A program made the position numbers and the translations under genes. From the NCBI GenBank assembly GCA_017307505.1, contig JAFKEE010000021.1, positions 279,949-343,948 on the forward strand: a DNA stretch of 64,000 nucleotides, in the 5' to 3' direction. Positions 60,367 to 64,000 of the stretch are shown here, one piece after another. The notes under the pieces were generated by a model. The model saw only the letters and a program-made list of their open reading frames with translations, did not search any database and was not told the origin of the DNA. Source of the stretch: Acidobacteriota bacterium. Its GTDB lineage: Bacteria; Acidobacteriota; Terriglobia; Bryobacterales; Bryobacteraceae. Positions within the stretch are counted from its first letter, which is position 1. Each line of letters starts with the position of its first letter.

Positions 60367-61623
60367 CTATTGCTCGACGAGGGAGCCCCGCCGCTCCACA
60401 CTGCGCTGCTGCCGCCAGGGTTCCTGGAACAGCGTCTTCGGGTTGTAATTCTTCGTCAACATCAGTTGCACATCACTGATGTGGCGCTCCAGGAAGGCGC
60501 CCTCACAGAACGCGAGATAGTAGTCCCACATGCGGATGAACCGCTCGTCGAAACCCAGGTCCCGTACCTGCTCCAGGGACCGGTGGAACCGTTCCCGCCA
60601 GGTGGCAAGGGTCCGCGCATAGTGCGTCCCCATATCCTCGCAATGGAACATCGACAGACTCGTCACACCCGCCAGCGAGTCCAGGATCCCGCGGACAGAA
60701 GCCAGTTGCGCGCCCGGGAAGATGTATTTCTGGATCCAATCGCTCTGCTTGACATACGCGGGGAACCGCTGCTCGTTCATCGTGATCGTTTGCAGCAGCA
60801 TCGAGCCATCCGGTTTCAGCAGCCGGTCGCAGGCAGCGAAGTAGTCGTCGTAATGTTCAAACCCGATGGCCTCGAACATCTCGATGCTGACGATCTTGTC
60901 GTACTGGCCGGTCAGCAGCCGGTAGTCCTCCAGCAGCAACTGAATCTGCCCGTCCATGCCGGTGGACTCGAATAGCTGCTTCGCATAGTCGTACTGCTGC
61001 TGGCTGATCGTGGTGGTGGTCACCCGGCAGCCGTACTCCCGCGCGGCATGCAGGGCGAAGCCGCCCCAGCCTGTTCCGATCTCCAGCACATGATCCCCAG
61101 GCTGCAGTTGAAGCTTCCGGCAGATACGATCGATCTTCTGGAACTGGGCCGTCTCCAGCGAGTCCTGCGGAGTCTCGTACCAGCCGCAGGAATAGAGCAT
61201 GCGTCTGTCGAGGAACAGACGGAAAAAGTCGTTGCTCAAGTCGTAATGAGCCTGGATGTTGCGGCGGCTGCCGGCGATCGTGTTCTTCCGCAGCCGGTGG
61301 CGTACGTAGTTCAGGAAGAGGTTCAGCGACGCGAAGAAACCATTCGACCGCTCCAGCGCCGCACTGTTGCGCACCGCCAGGCGGACGAGAGAAACCAGGT
61401 CGGGCGAAGACCAGTCGCCGTCCATAAACGACTCGCCCATGCCCGTGTCGCCGCCCGTCAGGGCGCGCAGGAAGAAGCGTTCGTTGTGCACCACAAGCCG
61501 GGCCCTCAACTTCGAACCGGATGGGCCGAAGCGGTACGTCCGACCCTCCGACACCAACTCCAGTTCCGCCCCCTGGATGCCTTCCAGCACCCCCATCAGC
61601 ATGCGCTTTGCCAGCTTGTTCAT
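60367..61623 (-). CDS. cfa: Cyclopropane-fatty-acyl-phospholipid synthase-like methyltransferase
   Basis: The protein (418 residues) has the family's N-terminal domain (SGSKLRARLVVHNERFFLRALTGGDTGMGESFMDGDW). The SAM-binding domain contains VLEIGTGWGGFALHAA, NIQAHYDLSNDFFRLFLD and the phospholipid-binding IFPGAQLASV segment. It methylenates cis double bonds of membrane fatty acids, or adds a methyl group in some relatives. ATG at 61623; a GTG nine codons earlier is possible. It ends the desaturase/FAD/DUF1365/CFA operon. Confidence 0.93.
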   Translation of the reverse strand: MNKLAKRMLMGVLEGIQGAELELVSEGRTYRFGPSGSKLRARLVVHNERFFLRALTGGDTGMGESFMDGDWSSPDLVSLVRLAVRNSAALERSNGFFASLNLFLNYVRHRLRKNTIAGSRRNIQAHYDLSNDFFRLFLDRRMLYSCGWYETPQDSLETAQFQKIDRICRKLQLQPGDHVLEIGTGWGGFALHAAREYGCRVTTTTISQQQYDYAKQLFESTGMDGQIQLLLEDYRLLTGQYDKIVSIEMFEAIGFEHYDDYFAACDRLLKPDGSMLLQTITMNEQRFPAYVKQSDWIQKYIFPGAQLASVRGILDSLAGVTSLSMFHCEDMGTHYARTLATWRERFHRSLEQVRDLGFDERFIRMWDYYLAFCEGAFLERHISDVQLMLTKNYNPKTLFQEPWRQQRSVERRGSLVEQ

Positions 61624-61639
61624 GGGCTTCGTCGTCTCC

Positions 61640-62398
61640 TCAAACCTCACGCGTCTTGTGACGCGGATGGGTGAACACCGGTGTCTTCTTGACCAACAGC
61701 CGCAGCGCTTCCCAGTGGATCGCCACGATTACCTTGGCCGTCATCCAGGGGTGTGCCAGCAGCGCGTGTCGGAGCGAAGCCGCCGACCAGGGCCGCCGCT
61801 CCAGCACCAGCGTTGCATCAAAGAACGCCCGGCCATCCTCGATCGTCTCCATGTGCACGGCCAGATCCTCAGCCGGTGGCTTGAAGGTGAAGGTATAGTC
61901 CAGGTTCATGCCCATAAAGGGCGAAACGTGCATTTCCTTCCGCACCTGGTACCGCTTCGCATGGGAAGCGGACAGTTCGCTGCCTGGCTCTAACCAGTAG
62001 TTGCGGCTCTCCCCAAACGTGCTGTTCACTTCCGCCACGATGCAGTTGAGATGCAGGCTGGAGTCGTAGCAGTAGAAAAAAGATACGGGATTGAAGTTGT
62101 AGCCGTAGTACCGCAGATGAGTCAGCAGGAAGATGGGACCATCGGGCAGGCTCAGCCCGCGCTCCTTCGCTTCTGCTTCCAGCCGCTCCCGCAGCGTCAG
62201 TCGCGGGTCGCCGAAGTGGTCCCGCTCCTCAAAACTGGCGCAATTGAAACGGTTGTAGCTCAACAGGCGCGAGATGCCCGTCAGTTCGGGGATTCGGTCA
62301 ATGTCCAGAAACGCCATGAACAGGCCGTAGCGGAACTCATGCGGCACGGGACGAAACCGCCGGTGGCGCACCCAGCCGAAATAGAAAGCGGATTCCAT
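61640..62398 (-). CDS. DUF1365 family protein
   Basis: The 252-residue protein contains SAFYFGWVRHRRFRPVPHEFRYGLFMAFLDIDR, NPVSFFYCYDSSLHLNCIVAEVNSTFGE and KEMHVSPFMGMNLDYTFTF, the typical DUF1365 blocks. The family is nearly always encoded between an FAD amine-oxidase-like gene and a CFA-type methyltransferase, as here. A role in fatty-acyl modification is inferred from that context. It lies 4 nt after the FAD gene and 16 nt before cfa. Confidence 0.93.
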   Translation of the reverse strand: MESAFYFGWVRHRRFRPVPHEFRYGLFMAFLDIDRIPELTGISRLLSYNRFNCASFEERDHFGDPRLTLRERLEAEAKERGLSLPDGPIFLLTHLRYYGYNFNPVSFFYCYDSSLHLNCIVAEVNSTFGESRNYWLEPGSELSASHAKRYQVRKEMHVSPFMGMNLDYTFTFKPPAEDLAVHMETIEDGRAFFDATLVLERRPWSAASLRHALLAHPWMTAKVIVAIHWEALRLLVKKTPVFTHPRHKTREV

Positions 62399-62402
62399 GC
62401 TT

Positions 62403-63650
62403 CTAGCACTCCACCGAGAGTGTGCGTGCGACTCGCATAGCCGACCTCAGCCCGTCTTCGTGGAATCCGTAAAACCAGTACGCCCCGCAGTAGTGCGTGT
62501 GGTTCCGGCCGCTGATCTCCGCCCATCGATCCTGGGCGCTGACGGCCTCACGCGTGTACAGCGGGTGAGTGTAAACGATGCGGCGCAGCACCTTGGCATC
62601 ATCAATTGCCTTCTCACCGTTCAGCGTGACGCAGTATTCCTCAGCAGTCTTGAGCGACTGCAGCCGGTTCATGTGATACGTGAGCGTGACTAGGTCCTTT
62701 ACCGGCAAACCCAGGTTGTAGTTCCAGCTCGCACGCGCCTGCGGCCGGACCGGCAGCAACGACGAATCCGTATGCAGCACCGCCACATTGCGGCTGGTCC
62801 GGAAGTTGCCCAGGACCTCGCGCTCCGTTTCGGTCGGCGCCTCCAGAAGTGGCAGCACCTCATCTCCATGGCACGCGAACACCACTTCGTCGAAATCCAT
62901 CTCAGGCCTATCTCGAAACTTCAGGGTCACCCCCGTCTCGCTCCGCCGGACGGATTCGATCACGACGCCCGATTGGATCCGTTCCCGGAACGGAGCGGCC
63001 AGCAAGGGAATGTACGTGTTGCTGCCGCCGCGGATCACCTTCCACTGGGGATGCGTATCGATGCCGAGCATCCCATGGTTGTCGAAGAACCGCAGCAGGG
63101 TCATCGCAGGAAACGACCGTATACCCTCCAGCGACATCGACCACACAGCCGCCGCCATGGGATAGAGGTAGTGCTGGCAGAAACCCTCGTCATAGCGCCC
63201 TTCGTCCAGCAATGCGCCGATAGTCGCTCCCTTCGCGCCCGGCTCGTTCAGCAGCCTCGGCGCGGTCCGGTTGAACCGCAATATCTCCCGGAACAGCCGG
63301 TAGTGCCGGACACTGAGGAGGTTCGACCGCTGCGCAAAGAAGCCGTTGAGCCCGCGGCTGGAGTACTCGAAGCCCGTGCGGCGGCAGGACACCCCAAAGG
63401 ACATGTCGCTCGGCTGCGTCTCCACGCCCAACTCAGCGAAAAGACGGCACAGATTCGGGTACGTCCGCTCATTGTGCACAATGAAGCCGGTGTCGACCGG
63501 AACAGGCCCGGCGCTCGATTCCACCATCACCGTATTCGTGTGCCCGCCCAGGCGGTTCTCCTTCTCAAAGAGGGAGACTTCGTGCTTCTTGCTCAGGTAC
63601 CACCCCGCGGCCAGACCGGAGATACCGCTACCGATCACTGCAATGCGCAT
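62403..63650 (-). CDS. FAD-dependent amine-oxidase-like oxidoreductase
   Basis: The protein (415 residues) has the FAD-binding dinucleotide motif IAVIGSGISGLAAGWYLSKKHEVSLFEKENRLGGH at the N-terminus and DEVVFACHGDEVLPLL in the middle. It ends with the short RTLSVEC tail after GAYWFYGFHEDGLRSAM. In related clusters such proteins act on lipid acyl chains next to CFA and DUF1365. The ATG at 63650 shares a base with the upstream stop, indicating tight coupling with the desaturase. Confidence 0.9.
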   Translation of the reverse strand: MRIAVIGSGISGLAAGWYLSKKHEVSLFEKENRLGGHTNTVMVESSAGPVPVDTGFIVHNERTYPNLCRLFAELGVETQPSDMSFGVSCRRTGFEYSSRGLNGFFAQRSNLLSVRHYRLFREILRFNRTAPRLLNEPGAKGATIGALLDEGRYDEGFCQHYLYPMAAAVWSMSLEGIRSFPAMTLLRFFDNHGMLGIDTHPQWKVIRGGSNTYIPLLAAPFRERIQSGVVIESVRRSETGVTLKFRDRPEMDFDEVVFACHGDEVLPLLEAPTETEREVLGNFRTSRNVAVLHTDSSLLPVRPQARASWNYNLGLPVKDLVTLTYHMNRLQSLKTAEEYCVTLNGEKAIDDAKVLRRIVYTHPLYTREAVSAQDRWAEISGRNHTHYCGAYWFYGFHEDGLRSAMRVARTLSVEC

Positions 63651-64000
63651 CAGGCAGCTCTCCGCAGTTCCTGGCCCGTCGCCCGGAACGGCCTCAGGTC
63701 TCTGGCGATCCCCACCAGGCTCATCAGCTTGAGGACGCCATACGTGATGTCGATCTCCCACCAGCGGAAACCCTGCCGGCAGCTGGCCATCGAGAAGTGA
63801 TGGTTGTTGTGCCAGCCCTCTCCAAAGGTGAGCAGCGCCAGCACCCAGTTATTCCTGCTCTGGTCCGGAGTGTTGAAACGACGGCTGCCAAACAGATGCC
63901 CCAACGAGTTGATGGAGAACGTTCCGTGATACAGCAGCACCGTCGAAACCAGATACCCCCACACGAAGACCGCCGGCCCCCCGATGAGGAACACCGCGGC
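63650..64000 (-). CDS. Acyl-CoA/fatty-acid desaturase, C-terminal part (gene continues past window)
   Basis: The visible 116 codons contain a membrane segment (FLIGGPAVFVWGYLVSTVLLYHGTF) and SLGHLFGSRRF. The third histidine box GEGWHNNHHF, which binds the di-iron centre of membrane desaturases, is also present. The final helix (WWEIDITYGVLKLMSLVGIARDL) is typical of delta-9 acyl-CoA desaturases. The N-terminus, with the first two His boxes, lies beyond 64000. It is the first visible gene of the leftward lipid operon. Confidence 0.93.
   Translation of the reverse strand, partial: AAVFLIGGPAVFVWGYLVSTVLLYHGTFSINSLGHLFGSRRFNTPDQSRNNWVLALLTFGEGWHNNHHFSMASCRQGFRWWEIDITYGVLKLMSLVGIARDLRPFRATGQELRRAA

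Noticed and set aside
1-64000. CRISPR array, insertion sequence or prophage
   Set aside because: No regularly spaced repeats, transposase motifs or phage structural genes were found on either strand.

Overview
The window is a GC-rich bacterial chromosome segment. It most likely comes from an Acidobacteriota member of the Bryobacterales/Solibacter type. That placement is inferred from gene content: a VWFA-related 'acidobacterial' protein at 19669, carboxypeptidase-regulatory-like, DUF2339, DUF3500 and DUF4331 proteins, large secreted peptidases and many Tat-type or Sec-type secreted enzymes. There is no 16S gene here to confirm it. No prophage, insertion sequence or CRISPR array was seen.

Layout. 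1-4435 (minus) is the flagellar operon flgB-flgC-fliE-fliF-fliG-fliH, read leftwards out of the window. 4535-8166 holds a YkgJ-type cysteine-cluster protein and a tight SPOR/lipA/lnt operon. 8195-12083 holds two glycoside hydrolase-like enzymes facing a secreted alpha/beta hydrolase. 12165-16964 has a divergent YchF-like GTPase, a MoxR ATPase, an SH3-like membrane protein, a secreted protein built of three RidA-like domains, and a PfkB sugar kinase. 17037-25374 is mostly secreted or envelope proteins: a repeat protein, a VWFA protein, an S24-like protease, a HAD phosphatase, a TolB-like propeller, DUF3500 and an M23 peptidase. 26326-35758 has a coiled-coil membrane protein, an M48 protease with a DUF2339 giant, an esterase, a zinc ribbon and an S9 peptidase.

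35871-37657 is a lower-GC cluster of three unrecognised genes with its own clear promoter. 38078-42251 holds TPR, DUF4331, AraC and VOC genes. 42266-43207 is a toxin-antitoxin pair bracketed by a 20-bp direct repeat that duplicates the 3' end of tRNA-Lys, so it looks like a small inserted element. 43372-48975 mixes deoxysugar catabolism (fucose-isomerase-like enzyme, Gfo/Idh/MocA dehydrogenase, rhamnose mutarotase, zinc dehydrogenase) with thrB. thrC lies at 54212, back to back with a large M14 peptidase. 56262-60354 encodes a tetraheme cytochrome, a four-cluster ferredoxin, an NrfD-type membrane subunit and a DUF2339 protein. 60367-64000 (minus) is a fatty-acid modification operon: desaturase, FAD oxidoreductase, DUF1365, cyclopropane synthase.

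Two patterns cut across the genes. Many genes that begin a transcription unit lack a Shine-Dalgarno sequence and instead carry a TANNNT box 6-9 nt before the start codon, which suggests frequent leaderless transcripts. Two divergent gene pairs have start codons only about 21-22 bp apart, with overlapping -10-like boxes on opposite strands, so each may use one bidirectional promoter.
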